Shown one piece after another: positions 7,983 through 15,496 of a stretch of DNA of 64,000 bases (the first letter of the stretch is position 1; every line of letters begins with the position of its first letter). The stretch is from Kocuria flava. Its GTDB lineage: Bacteria > Actinomycetota > Actinomycetes > Actinomycetales > Micrococcaceae. A model generated the notes under the pieces. The model saw nothing but the letters and a program-made list of their open reading frames with translations, searched no databases and was not told the origin of the DNA. A program made the position numbers and the translations under genes. Where the stretch lies: positions 3,286,001 to 3,350,000 of the forward strand of contig NZ_CP013254.1 in the NCBI RefSeq assembly GCF_001482365.1. Reading direction: 5' to 3'.

Positions 7983-10322
7983 GTGCCGTCCTCCGACCAC
8001 GCCTCCCTGATCCCCCTGCTCGGCCGCGGCGACGCGCCCGAGCAGGTGCGCCACGTCCGGGAGCTGCCGGAGCGCGAGGCCGTGACGGCGCCCTGGCCGG
8101 AGCACCTGCACCCGGACGTGGTCGCGGCCTGGGAGCGGCTCGGCGTGCACCGGCCCTACCTGCACCAGGTCCAGGCGATGCTGGCGCCCCGCCACGTCGT
8201 CGTCGCCACCGGCACCGCCTCGGGCAAGTCCCTGGCCTACCAGGCCCCGGTCGCCGACGCGGTGCACCGCGGGCGCCTCGCCGCCCTCGCCCACCCCGGG
8301 GTCGTCCACCACCCCGACGAGGCGACCGCCCTGTACCTGTCCCCCACCAAGGCGCTGGCCGCCGACCAGCTCGGCGGGCTGCGCGCCCTCGGCCTGCCGG
8401 GGCTGCGCGCGGCGACCTACGACGGCGACACCGACCCCGCCGAGCGCCGGTGGGTGCGGGAGCACGCGGACGTTGTGCTGTGCAACCCGGACATGCTCCA
8501 CCACGGGGTGCTGCCCAACCACGCCCGCTGGTCCCGGTTCTTCCGGCGGCTGCGCTACGTGGTCGTCGACGAGGCCCACTCCTACCGCGGGGTCTTCGGC
8601 TCGCACGTGGCGCTGCTGATGCGCCGGCTGCGCCGGGTCTGCCGCCGCTACGGGGCGGATCCCGTGTTCGTCGGCGCCTCCGCGACCTCCGCGGCACCGC
8701 ACGCGTCCTTCGCCCGGCTGATCGGCGCCCCGGAGGCCGAGGTGACCCCGGTGACCGAGGACTTCTCCCCGCACGGGCCCGTGACCGTGGTGCTGTGGGA
8801 GCCCGAGCACACCGGCGGGGTCGGGGAGAACGACGCCCCCGTCCGGCGCACGGCCGTGGCCGAGGCCGCCGACATGCTCACCGACCTCGTGCTGCACCGG
8901 GTGCGCACCATCGCGTTCATCACGTCCCGGCGCGGGGCGGAGACGATCGCCCAGATCGCCCACCGCCAGCTCGAGGAGATGGACCCCTCGCTCGCCCACC
9001 GGGTCGCCGCCTACCGCTCCGGGTTCCTGCCCGAGGAGCGCCGGGCCCTCGAGCAGGCGCTGCGCGACGGGCGGCTGCTGGGGATCGCCAGCACCTCCGC
9101 GCTCGAGCTGGGCATCGACGTGGCGGGGCTGGACGCCGTCGTCGTCGCGGGCTGGCCGGGCACGCGGGCGTCCTTCTTCCAGCAGATCGGGCGGGCCGGC
9201 CGGGCCGGCCAGGAGGCGCTGGCGGCGTTCGTGGCCGGGGACGACCCGCTCGACACCTACCTGGTCAACCACCCGGAGGCGATCTTCGACACCGACGTCG
9301 AGGCGACCGTCCTGGACCCGACGAACCCCTACGTGCTGGCCCCCCACCTGTGCGCGGCCGCCGCGGAGCAGCCGCTGCGCGCCGAGGAGGTCGCCGCCTT
9401 CGGGCCGACGGCCCCGGAGGTCCTGTCCTCCCTCGAGCGCAGCGGCCACCTGCGCCGCCGCCCGACGGGGTGGTTCTGGACGGCCGCGGAGTCGGCCGCG
9501 GGGCTGGTCTCGCTGCGCTCGGGGGCCGGCGGCCCGGTCCGGATCGTCGAGACGGGCACGGGCACGGTCCTCGGCACGGTCGACGCGGGCCAGGCCCACT
9601 ACCAGGCCCACCCGGGGGCGGTGTACGTGCACCAGGGCCGCACCTACGTCGTCGACGACCTCGACGAGGAGGGGGCCGTCGCGGCCGTCACCCGGGCGCA
9701 CCCGGACTACTACACGACGGCCCGGGACCTCACCCAGGTCACCGTGGTCGCCGAGGAGCAGGCGCAGCGGTGGGGCGCCGTCACCGTCCACCTCGGCCGG
9801 GTGCAGGTGACCACGAAGGTGGTCTCCTTCCAGCGCAAGGCGGTCGTCTCCAACGAGGTGCTCGGCGAGGAGCCCCTCGACCTCGAGGCCCGCGACCTGT
9901 TCACCCGCTCGGTGTGGTTCACGGTGCCGCCGGCGGTGCTCGCGGGCGCGGGCGTCGAGGAGCCCGACGTCCCCGGGTCCCTGCACGCCGCCGAGCACGC
10001 CGCGATCGGGCTGCTGCCGCTCCTGGCCTCGTGCGACCGGTGGGACGTGGGCGGGCTCTCGACCGCCCTGCACGCGGACACGGAGCTGCCCACGGTCTTC
10101 GTCTACGACGGCCACCCCGGGGGCGCGGGCTTCGCCGAGCGCGGCTACGACACGGCCGCCACCTGGCTGCGGGCCACCCGGGACGCGATCTCCTCGTGCG
10201 AGTGCGAGCACGGCTGCCCCTCCTGCGTGCAGTCGCCCAAGTGCGGCAACCGCAACAACCCGCTCGACAAGCAGGGCGCGGTGCGCCTGATCGACGCCCT
10301 GCTGGCGGACGCCCCGGCCTGA
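7983..10322 (+). CDS. DEAD/DEAH-box helicase with DUF1998 zinc-binding C-terminus
   Basis: This 779-residue superfamily 2 helicase has a Walker A-like GTASGKSLAYQ, the DEAH box in VVVDEAHSYRG, motif III GASATS and motif VI QQIGRAGRAGQ. The C-terminal DUF1998-type domain ends in a Cys cluster (CECEHGCPSCVQSPKC) that probably binds zinc, as in MrfA-type repair helicases. In actinobacteria this protein is known as the helicase of the 'helicase/secretion neighborhood', and here too it faces a tad-like cluster end to end. The GTG start fits a leaderless transcript. The link between helicase and secretion genes is conserved but unexplained; a DNA repair role is inferred from family members. Confidence 0.9.
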   Translation: MPSSDHASLIPLLGRGDAPEQVRHVRELPEREAVTAPWPEHLHPDVVAAWERLGVHRPYLHQVQAMLAPRHVVVATGTASGKSLAYQAPVADAVHRGRLAALAHPGVVHHPDEATALYLSPTKALAADQLGGLRALGLPGLRAATYDGDTDPAERRWVREHADVVLCNPDMLHHGVLPNHARWSRFFRRLRYVVVDEAHSYRGVFGSHVALLMRRLRRVCRRYGADPVFVGASATSAAPHASFARLIGAPEAEVTPVTEDFSPHGPVTVVLWEPEHTGGVGENDAPVRRTAVAEAADMLTDLVLHRVRTIAFITSRRGAETIAQIAHRQLEEMDPSLAHRVAAYRSGFLPEERRALEQALRDGRLLGIASTSALELGIDVAGLDAVVVAGWPGTRASFFQQIGRAGRAGQEALAAFVAGDDPLDTYLVNHPEAIFDTDVEATVLDPTNPYVLAPHLCAAAAEQPLRAEEVAAFGPTAPEVLSSLERSGHLRRRPTGWFWTAAESAAGLVSLRSGAGGPVRIVETGTGTVLGTVDAGQAHYQAHPGAVYVHQGRTYVVDDLDEEGAVAAVTRAHPDYYTTARDLTQVTVVAEEQAQRWGAVTVHLGRVQVTTKVVSFQRKAVVSNEVLGEEPLDLEARDLFTRSVWFTVPPAVLAGAGVEEPDVPGSLHAAEHAAIGLLPLLASCDRWDVGGLSTALHADTELPTVFVYDGHPGGAGFAERGYDTAATWLRATRDAISSCECEHGCPSCVQSPKCGNRNNPLDKQGAVRLIDALLADAPA

Positions 10323-10347
10323 CCGCCGCGCGCCCCCGCCGGCGGTC
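10321..10347. terminator. Hairpin between convergent helicase and tad-like cluster
   Basis: An 8-bp inverted repeat, GACCGCCG with its complement, overlaps the helicase stop codon and the stop of the opposing TadE-like gene. It may end transcription from both sides. Confidence 0.45.
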
Positions 10348-10753
10348 ACGGGAGGTGCTCCGGCGGGCCGGCGCGGGCCAGGCCGGTGGCCGGGCCGAGG
10401 GCCGCGGCGGGACCGCGCAGGGCCACGGTCGTGCGGACGTCGACGACGACGCGCTCCGGCTCGACCAGCCGGCACAGCACGAGCTCCGCGCCGTTCTGCC
10501 GGGCCACCCGCTGGGCGGTGCCGCAGGGGTCGCCCGGGGCGAGCCCGCGGGCGGTGTCGGCGGCCGCGAGCGCGGCGAGGTCCGCCGCCCGCCCGGCGCG
10601 GTGGGCGGCGGCGCCGGCCTGGGCCAGCAGGAGCACCGCGAGCAGCAGCACGGCGAGCACGGCGGTCAGGCCCAGGACGTGCACGGTGCCGCTGCCGCGG
10701 TCGTGCCGGCCGCGGCCCCGTCCGGCGCGACGTCCCGGGCGCGGGTCAGCCAC
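10346..10753 (-). CDS. TadE-like small membrane protein (Rv3654c-like)
   Basis: A 135-residue protein with a basic N-terminus, one hydrophobic helix (about residues 25-48, starting GSGTVHVLGLTAVLAVLLLAV) and a short extracytoplasmic part with two Cys (residues about 78 and 94) that could form a disulfide. This layout matches the 'helicase/secretion neighborhood TadE-like' family. GTG start; the frame overlaps the upstream TadE gene by 8 bases, so translation is coupled. It is the last gene of cluster 1. It probably acts as a minor pseudopilin or assembly factor, inferred from family and position. Confidence 0.8.
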   Translation of the reverse strand: MADPRPGRRAGRGRGRHDRGSGTVHVLGLTAVLAVLLLAVLLLAQAGAAAHRAGRAADLAALAAADTARGLAPGDPCGTAQRVARQNGAELVLCRLVEPERVVVDVRTTVALRGPAAALGPATGLARAGPPEHLP

Positions 10754-11282
10754 CGGGGCTCCCGGCCGGGGGTGCGGTCTCGGTCGCGGCGGAGGCCTCG
10801 GCGCTGAGCCGCCACCCGCCCCACTGCCCGAGCACGCCGGGGGCCGGCCCGGAGACGGTGACGGTGGTGGTCCGGGCGTCCCGGGCGACGGCCACGGCGG
10901 CGCCGTCCCCGGCCAGGCGCAGGGCGGTGGTGCGGACCACCGCGGTGGACTCCCCGCGCGCGGCGGCGCGGGCGGAGGCCCGGGCGGCCTCCTCGTAGCG
11001 GATCAGGTCCACCCCGGCTGCCGCCGCCGCCAGGAGGACGGCCAGCAGCAGCACGAGCGCGGGCAGCAGCACGGCGGTCTCGGCCGTGACGGCGCCGGCC
11101 TCGGACCGCGCGCGGTGGGACCGGGCGCGGCGGAGGGGCGCACCGTCGGCCGGTGTACGGCGGGACGGGGCACGGCGGGACGGGACGCGGCGGAGGGGCG
11201 CGCACGGGGACGGCGCACGGCAGGGCCGCGCGCGGCGGGAGGCCGGCCGGGCGGGGCCGGCGGCGGGACGGGGACGGGCCAC
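10746..11282 (-). CDS. TadE-family pilus assembly protein with Arg/Pro/Ala-rich N-terminal extension
   Basis: The C-terminal two thirds is a normal TadE-like protein (EAGAVTAETAVLLPALVLL followed by a periplasm-facing beta domain). The first 55-60 residues are unusual: a low-complexity Arg/Pro/Ala region coded by imperfect repeats (GGCGGGACGGG and variants). The GTG at 11282 has a GAGGAG ribosome-binding site 6 bases upstream, which supports translation of the extension. A start nearer the TadE helix cannot be excluded. It is the sixth gene of cluster 1 and overlaps the next gene. Confidence 0.7.
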   Translation of the reverse strand: MARPRPAAGPARPASRRARPCRAPSPCAPLRRVPSRRAPSRRTPADGAPLRRARSHRARSEAGAVTAETAVLLPALVLLLAVLLAAAAAGVDLIRYEEAARASARAAARGESTAVVRTTALRLAGDGAAVAVARDARTTTVTVSGPAPGVLGQWGGWRLSAEASAATETAPPAGSPGG

Positions 11283-11360
11283 GGGAAGCTCCTCGGGGTG
11301 GGTTCGGCGGGTCGCCCGGACGGGAACCGCGCCCGGGGGCGGGTCCCCGTCCGGACGGGC

Positions 11361-11627
11361 TCAGACGCCCAGCGCCTTGGTGATCAGGGCGGTCAGCAGC
11401 TCGCGGACCTGGCCCGAGGCGAGCACGGCGGCCATGACGCCGCCGAAGGCCGCCGCGGCCAGGACGACCATGGCGTACTCCACGGTGCTGGCCCCGAGGT
11501 CGGGATCGGCCGCGCGCAGGGCGCGTCCGTGCGGCCGGTGCGGGTCGGGCCCGCCCCGGCCGGCCGGGGCCGCCGGAGGGGCCGGAGGACGGGAGGTGCG
11601 GGGGCTGAGGGACGTGGTGCGGGACAT
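11361..11627 (-). CDS. DUF4244 Flp-pilin-like protein
   Basis: An 88-residue protein with a Pro-rich N-terminus and the pilin-like segment GASTVEYAMVVLAAAAFGG. The E two residues after a T/S-V pair and the following hydrophobic helix resemble the processing site and N-terminal helix of Flp pilins (G|xxxxE). The ATG follows GGAAGGA at 6 bases; the in-frame start 51 bases upstream has no such site. It is the likely structural subunit or pseudopilin of cluster 1. DUF4244 is the family usually found in this place. Confidence 0.8.
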   Translation of the reverse strand: MSRTTSLSPRTSRPPAPPAAPAGRGGPDPHRPHGRALRAADPDLGASTVEYAMVVLAAAAFGGVMAAVLASGQVRELLTALITKALGV

Positions 11628-11765
11628 GACGGGTCCTTCCGGGAGGTGGTCGGCGGTGGCCGCGGTCGGTGCGGGCACCGGTGGTGCGGGTCGGCGGGCA
11701 GGTCGGTCGGTGCGCTCCGGACGGGGACGGCGGTCCCCGGCTCCGGGGCGCGGGGCGGGGCGGGC

Positions 11766-12326
11766 TCACCGGAGCACCTCCGGGACCAGCCCGAGCAGGA
11801 CGGGCAGCACGCCCCAGCAGACGAACGCCGGCAGGGAGCACAGCCCGAGCGGGAGCACGAGGCGCACCGCCAGGGTCTCGGCGGCCCGCTCGGCGCGGCG
11901 GTAGGCCGCCCGGCGCACCTGGGCGCCCTGGGCCCGCAGCCCGCGGGCCGAGGGCGCCCCCGAGGTCGCGGCGAAGGCGAGGGCCCGGCGGTAGTCCTCG
12001 AGGTGCGGCGGCAGCTCCCCCGCGGCGGCCCACGCCGTCTCCCAGGGCAGGCCAAGGCGCAGCCCGGCGCCGGCGGCGCGCAGCGCGGCCCGGTCCGCCG
12101 GCCCGCCGGCGAGCACGTCCACGGCCTCGGCCAGCGGCAGCCCGGCGTCGAGCATCGCGGCGGTCAGCTCGACGAGCACGCCCGCGGACACGTGGGGCTG
12201 CGGGCCGCGGCCCGGCCCGCCCGTGCCGCGGTCCAGGCCGGGCAGGCGCGGGCGGGGCGGCAGCAGGGCCACGGCCGCGGCGGCGAGCAGCAGCGCTCCG
12301 GCGGCGGGGGCGGCGAGGGCGCTCAC
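11766..12326 (-). CDS. Short TadC-like type II secretion F domain protein
   Basis: This 186-residue membrane protein has an N-terminal helix, a cytoplasmic region with GVLVELTAAMLDAGLPLAEAV (typical F-domain start) and two C-terminal hydrophobic helices (LAVRLVLPLGLCSLPAFVCWG). The GTG start overlaps the TGA of the upstream TadB-like gene (GTGA), so translation is coupled. It pairs with the TadB-like protein to form the membrane platform. It is shorter than classical TadC (about 290 residues), as usual in this actinobacterial cluster type. Confidence 0.8.
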   Translation of the reverse strand: MSALAAPAAGALLLAAAAVALLPPRPRLPGLDRGTGGPGRGPQPHVSAGVLVELTAAMLDAGLPLAEAVDVLAGGPADRAALRAAGAGLRLGLPWETAWAAAGELPPHLEDYRRALAFAATSGAPSARGLRAQGAQVRRAAYRRAERAAETLAVRLVLPLGLCSLPAFVCWGVLPVLLGLVPEVLR

Positions 12327-13072
12327 CGGGCCTCCACCGCCTCGGCGCGGACGATCAGGGCCCGGGTCCAGACCCGGCCGGCGGCGGTCAGCGCAGCACC
12401 GGCAACCAGCGCGGCCAGGCCCCACGGGGTGGTCAGCAGCGTCACGAGGGGGTCGGCACCCATCAGCGTGCCCAGGCCGAGGCCCAGCACGGGCAGCCAG
12501 GCCAGGATCCGCACGGTCGAGCGCGGCCCGGCCAGGGCGCTGGTGCGGGCGGCTTCGGCGTCGATCTCCGCCTCGAGGGCGCCGGCCAGCCCGCCGAGCA
12601 GCTGCGTGAGCGGGGCGCCGGTGCGCTCGGCGACGTCCCAGCACAGGGCGAGCTCGGCGGTGGCCGCGACCGCCCGCCGGTCGAGGTCGTGACGACCCAG
12701 TGCCGGGGCGGGAGCGGCGGCCAGGGCCGCCGAGACGGTCAGGCCCAGCCGGGCCGCGGCGGCGACGGCCGTGCACAGGCCGCCGACGTGCCGGGCGGTG
12801 GCCGTGGCCGCGGCGAGGGGTCCCGCGGCCTCGAACGCGGCGGCCGGGGAGCGCCCGGCCTCGAGCAGGGCCGCGAGCCGGCGCAGCAGCGCGGGCCACT
12901 CGGCGGCCTCGGCGGCCGGGTCCCGCAGCAGCCGGGCCCGCAGCCGGCGGACGGGCCCGGGCTCCCCCGCCGCGGCCGGGGCGGGGCGGAGCCTGCGCCG
13001 GGACGGACCGGCGAGCACGGCGGCGCCCAGGCAGCAGCCCAGCACGGCGCAGCCCAGCAGCACGGCGCTCAC
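12323..13072 (-). CDS. TadB-like type II secretion F domain protein
   Basis: This 249-residue protein begins with a hydrophobic helix (SAVLLGCAVLGCCLGAAVL), then a cytoplasmic F domain (LLRRLAALLEAGRSPAAAFE) and two C-terminal membrane helices. The start GTG overlaps the stop of the ATPase gene (GTGA). It is predicted to couple the ATPase to the pilin-like substrate in the membrane. The open frame continues far upstream but that part overlaps the ATPase and is not coding. Confidence 0.82.
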   Translation of the reverse strand: MSAVLLGCAVLGCCLGAAVLAGPSRRRLRPAPAAAGEPGPVRRLRARLLRDPAAEAAEWPALLRRLAALLEAGRSPAAAFEAAGPLAAATATARHVGGLCTAVAAAARLGLTVSAALAAAPAPALGRHDLDRRAVAATAELALCWDVAERTGAPLTQLLGGLAGALEAEIDAEAARTSALAGPRSTVRILAWLPVLGLGLGTLMGADPLVTLLTTPWGLAALVAGAALTAAGRVWTRALIVRAEAVEAR

Positions 13073-14262
13073 GACCGCGGCCCCCGGTCGGGCGGGGCGG
13101 GCTCGGCGGCGTCCCGGAGGGGCCGGTCCAGCAGCCGGCACAGGGCGTCCCACCCGGGGCCCGGCTCCAGCCGGGCCCCGGTCTGCACGGCCGCGGGCAC
13201 CGTGCCCAGCACGCCGTCGCGCTCCCGCAGCAGCTCCAGGGAGCGCACCTCGCGCCGCCCGCCGGTGCGCTCGACGTGCACGACGAGGTCGAGGGCGCTG
13301 GCGGCCTGCAGGGCCACGGCCTCCCGGCTCATCCCGGCCAGCGCGCCCAGGGCCGCGAGGCGGGCGGGGACCGCGGCGGCGGAGTTGGCGTGGACGGTCC
13401 CCGCCCCCGCGTGGCCGGTGTTCAGCGCCGTGAGCAGCTCCCGGACCTCGGCCCCGCGGCACTCGCCGACGACCAGCCGGTCGGGGCGCATGCGCAGCGC
13501 CTCGCGCACGAGGTCGGCGAGGTCGATCCGCCCGGCCCCCTCCGCGTTGGCGTGCCGGGCCTGCAGCCCGACCACGTGGGGGTGGGCGGGGCGCAGCTCG
13601 GCGGCGTCCTCGATGAGCACGATCCGCTCGTGGGCGGGGCAGGCCGAGAGCAGGGCGTCGAGCACGGTGGTCTTGCCCGCCCCGGTCGCGCCGCTGACCA
13701 GGAAGCCGGCCCGGCAGCGCAGGGCCCCGAGCAGCAGCTCGGCGGTGCGGGGGTGGAGCGTCCCGGCGGCCACGAGGTCCTCGAGGCCCAGCCCGGCGGG
13801 GCTGCGGAAGCGCACGGAGAGCAGGGTGCCGCCGGTGGAGACGGGCGGGAGCACGGCGTGGACCCGGTACCCGGCGGCGGACTGGACGTCGGCGCAGGGG
13901 TGGGCGGCGTCGAGCCGGCGCCCGGCGGCGGTCACGAGGCGCACGGCCAGGGCCCGGACCTCGGCGTCGTCGGCGAAGGGCGAGGGCACCTGCCGGGTGC
14001 CCTCGGCGGTCTCGACCCAGACGCGGTCGGGGCCGTTGACGTAGACGTCGGTGAGGCCGCGGGCGGGCAGCAGCGGCTCGAGGGGGCCGAGGCCCGTGAG
14101 CTCCGCCCGCACCGCGCGGACGGCCCGCAGCGTCCCGGCGGCGCCGAGCACCCGCCCGCCGGCGCGCACGGCCGCGGCGATGTCGGCGTCCGTGACCGGT
14201 CCGGGCCGGGCGAGCAGGCGGTCGCGGACGTCGGCCAGGAGCGCGTCGTCCCCGGCGCTCAC
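13069..14262 (-). CDS. TadA/CpaF-type secretion ATPase (cluster 1)
   Basis: This 397-residue GspE/TadA ATPase powers cluster 1. Visible motifs are GLTDVYVNGPDRVW (N-terminal domain), Walker A SGATGAGKTT, Walker B-like RIVLIEDAAEL, the Asp/His box region with LRMRPDRLVVGECRG, and TGHAGAGTVHANSA. It matches the 'helicase/secretion neighborhood ATPase' family. The GTG start overlaps the upstream stop by 4 bases. Compared with the cluster 2 ATPase it lacks the long acidic N-terminal extension. Confidence 0.92.
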   Translation of the reverse strand: MSAGDDALLADVRDRLLARPGPVTDADIAAAVRAGGRVLGAAGTLRAVRAVRAELTGLGPLEPLLPARGLTDVYVNGPDRVWVETAEGTRQVPSPFADDAEVRALAVRLVTAAGRRLDAAHPCADVQSAAGYRVHAVLPPVSTGGTLLSVRFRSPAGLGLEDLVAAGTLHPRTAELLLGALRCRAGFLVSGATGAGKTTVLDALLSACPAHERIVLIEDAAELRPAHPHVVGLQARHANAEGAGRIDLADLVREALRMRPDRLVVGECRGAEVRELLTALNTGHAGAGTVHANSAAAVPARLAALGALAGMSREAVALQAASALDLVVHVERTGGRREVRSLELLRERDGVLGTVPAAVQTGARLEPGPGWDALCRLLDRPLRDAAEPAPPDRGPRS

Positions 14263-15344
14263 GCGAGCACCCCCGTCGCGCGCAGCAGGCGTGCGACGTC
14301 CCGGGCGGTGCGCCGGGCGCGGCCGGCCTCGAGCAGCCGTCCCGTCTCGGCGGCCCCGGGCACGGAGCCGGCGAAGCGCAGCGGCCCGGCGACCGCCAGC
14401 CCGGTCGTCGCGGCGGCGAAGGCGTCGTCGACGTCGGCGACGTCGAGCCCGGCGGGCACGAGCCGGGCGGGGACGGGGCCCAGCAGGGCCGCGGCGCGCC
14501 GGGCGGCGAGGACCCCGCGCACGGTGCGGGGCGCGACGACGAGCACCTCGTCGCACAGCGCCGCGGTGGCCGCGGCCTCCGGGGCGCACCGGCCCAGGTC
14601 GACGACGACGAGGCCCGCCGCCCGGCGCAGCGCCTCGAGGACGCCCGGGTAGGGGGCGGGGCCGTCCCCGGGGAGGGAGCGGTCCCACGAGAGCCAGCGC
14701 AGCGGCCCGGTCCGGGCCAGGGCCGGCCACAGCTGCTCGGCGTGCACGGGCCCGGCCACGCGCAGCAGGTCCGGCCAGCGCAGGCCGTCCTGCTCCTCCG
14801 TGCCCAGCAGCACGTCGATCCCGCAGCCCTCGCGGTCGGCGTCGACGAGCACGGCCGGGCGGGCCCCGCCCGCGGCGCCGTCCGCCAGCCAGCAGGCCAG
14901 GGTGGAGGTCCCCGCCCCGCCGACCGCGCCCAGCACCCCCAGGACGCGCCCGCCGCCGGGCCCGCCGCCCGCCCCGGGGTCGGCCCCGGCCACGCGCTCG
15001 GCGAGCCACCCCGCGGCCTCGGGCAGCACGGCCACGGGGCACCCGCCGAGCTCGGCCGCCCGGTCCCACAGCCCGGGGTCCTCGGACCGGCCCACCAGCA
15101 CGGTGCCGGGTCGGGCCGGGCCCGCGGCGGCGCGGACGTCCAGCAGCTCCAGGTCCGCGGCCGGGCCGCCCTCCGGCGGGGCGCCCCCGGCCCCGGGGGC
15201 CGGCAGCAGCCGGGCCCCGGCGGCGGCGCAGACGTGCTCGACGACGCCGCGCAGGGCCTCGTCGTCGCCGGTCAGCCGGACGGTGCGGACCCGGTCGGGG
15301 CCCGCGGGACGGGACGGGGAGGCGGTGGCGGCGCTCGTGCTCAT
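14259..15344 (-). CDS. CpaE-like/septum-site-type protein of helicase/secretion neighborhood
   Basis: A 361-residue protein with a receiver-like N-terminal half and a MinD/ParA-like C-terminal half. The P-loop region is degenerate: GAVGGAGTSTLACWLADG lacks the usual deviant Walker Lys-Gly-Gly-x-Gly-Lys pattern, but VLVDADREGCGIDVLLG is kept. This is a known feature of the actinobacterial CpaE homologues of this neighbourhood. It is the first gene of cluster 1, with ATG start and tight coupling to the ATPase. CpaE/TadZ proteins localise the pilus machine at a pole or site; the role here is inferred. Confidence 0.82.
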   Translation of the reverse strand: MSTSAATASPSRPAGPDRVRTVRLTGDDEALRGVVEHVCAAAGARLLPAPGAGGAPPEGGPAADLELLDVRAAAGPARPGTVLVGRSEDPGLWDRAAELGGCPVAVLPEAAGWLAERVAGADPGAGGGPGGGRVLGVLGAVGGAGTSTLACWLADGAAGGARPAVLVDADREGCGIDVLLGTEEQDGLRWPDLLRVAGPVHAEQLWPALARTGPLRWLSWDRSLPGDGPAPYPGVLEALRRAAGLVVVDLGRCAPEAAATAALCDEVLVVAPRTVRGVLAARRAAALLGPVPARLVPAGLDVADVDDAFAAATTGLAVAGPLRFAGSVPGAAETGRLLEAGRARRTARDVARLLRATGVLA

Positions 15345-15484
15345 GGGGCCACTGTCCGGCCGCGGGCCGGGAGCCGGTGCGGGCCCGGACCCGGCTGTGG
15401 ACGGGCGCCGGGAGCGCCCCGGGCCCGGGAACCGTGTGCAGTCCGGCCCCCGGGGCGCGCGCCTGTGATGACGGACCCGTGCAG

Positions 15485-15490
15485 GACAAT
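15485..15490 (+). promoter_or_regulatory. -10 element GACAAT for a leaderless polymerase transcript
   Basis: GACAAT is followed by 6 bases and then the ATG of the DNA polymerase-like gene. The spacing predicts transcription starting at the start codon. The 152-bp divergent gap with the cpaE-like gene must hold both promoters. Confidence 0.45.
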
Positions 15491-15496
15491 GGGCGG

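Noticed and set aside
2722..10475. Very long open frames on the minus strand opposite the sugar operon and helicase (over 1,000 and 1,600 codons)
   Set aside because: They are mirror frames of GC-rich coding DNA; composition is Gly/Arg/Val/His-rich with no domains, and the plus-strand genes are certain.
11086..11280. Possible tandem repeat or CRISPR-like array
   Set aside because: Repeats are short imperfect GGCGGGACGGG variants without unique spacers; they lie inside a reading frame. No CRISPR array was seen anywhere in the window.
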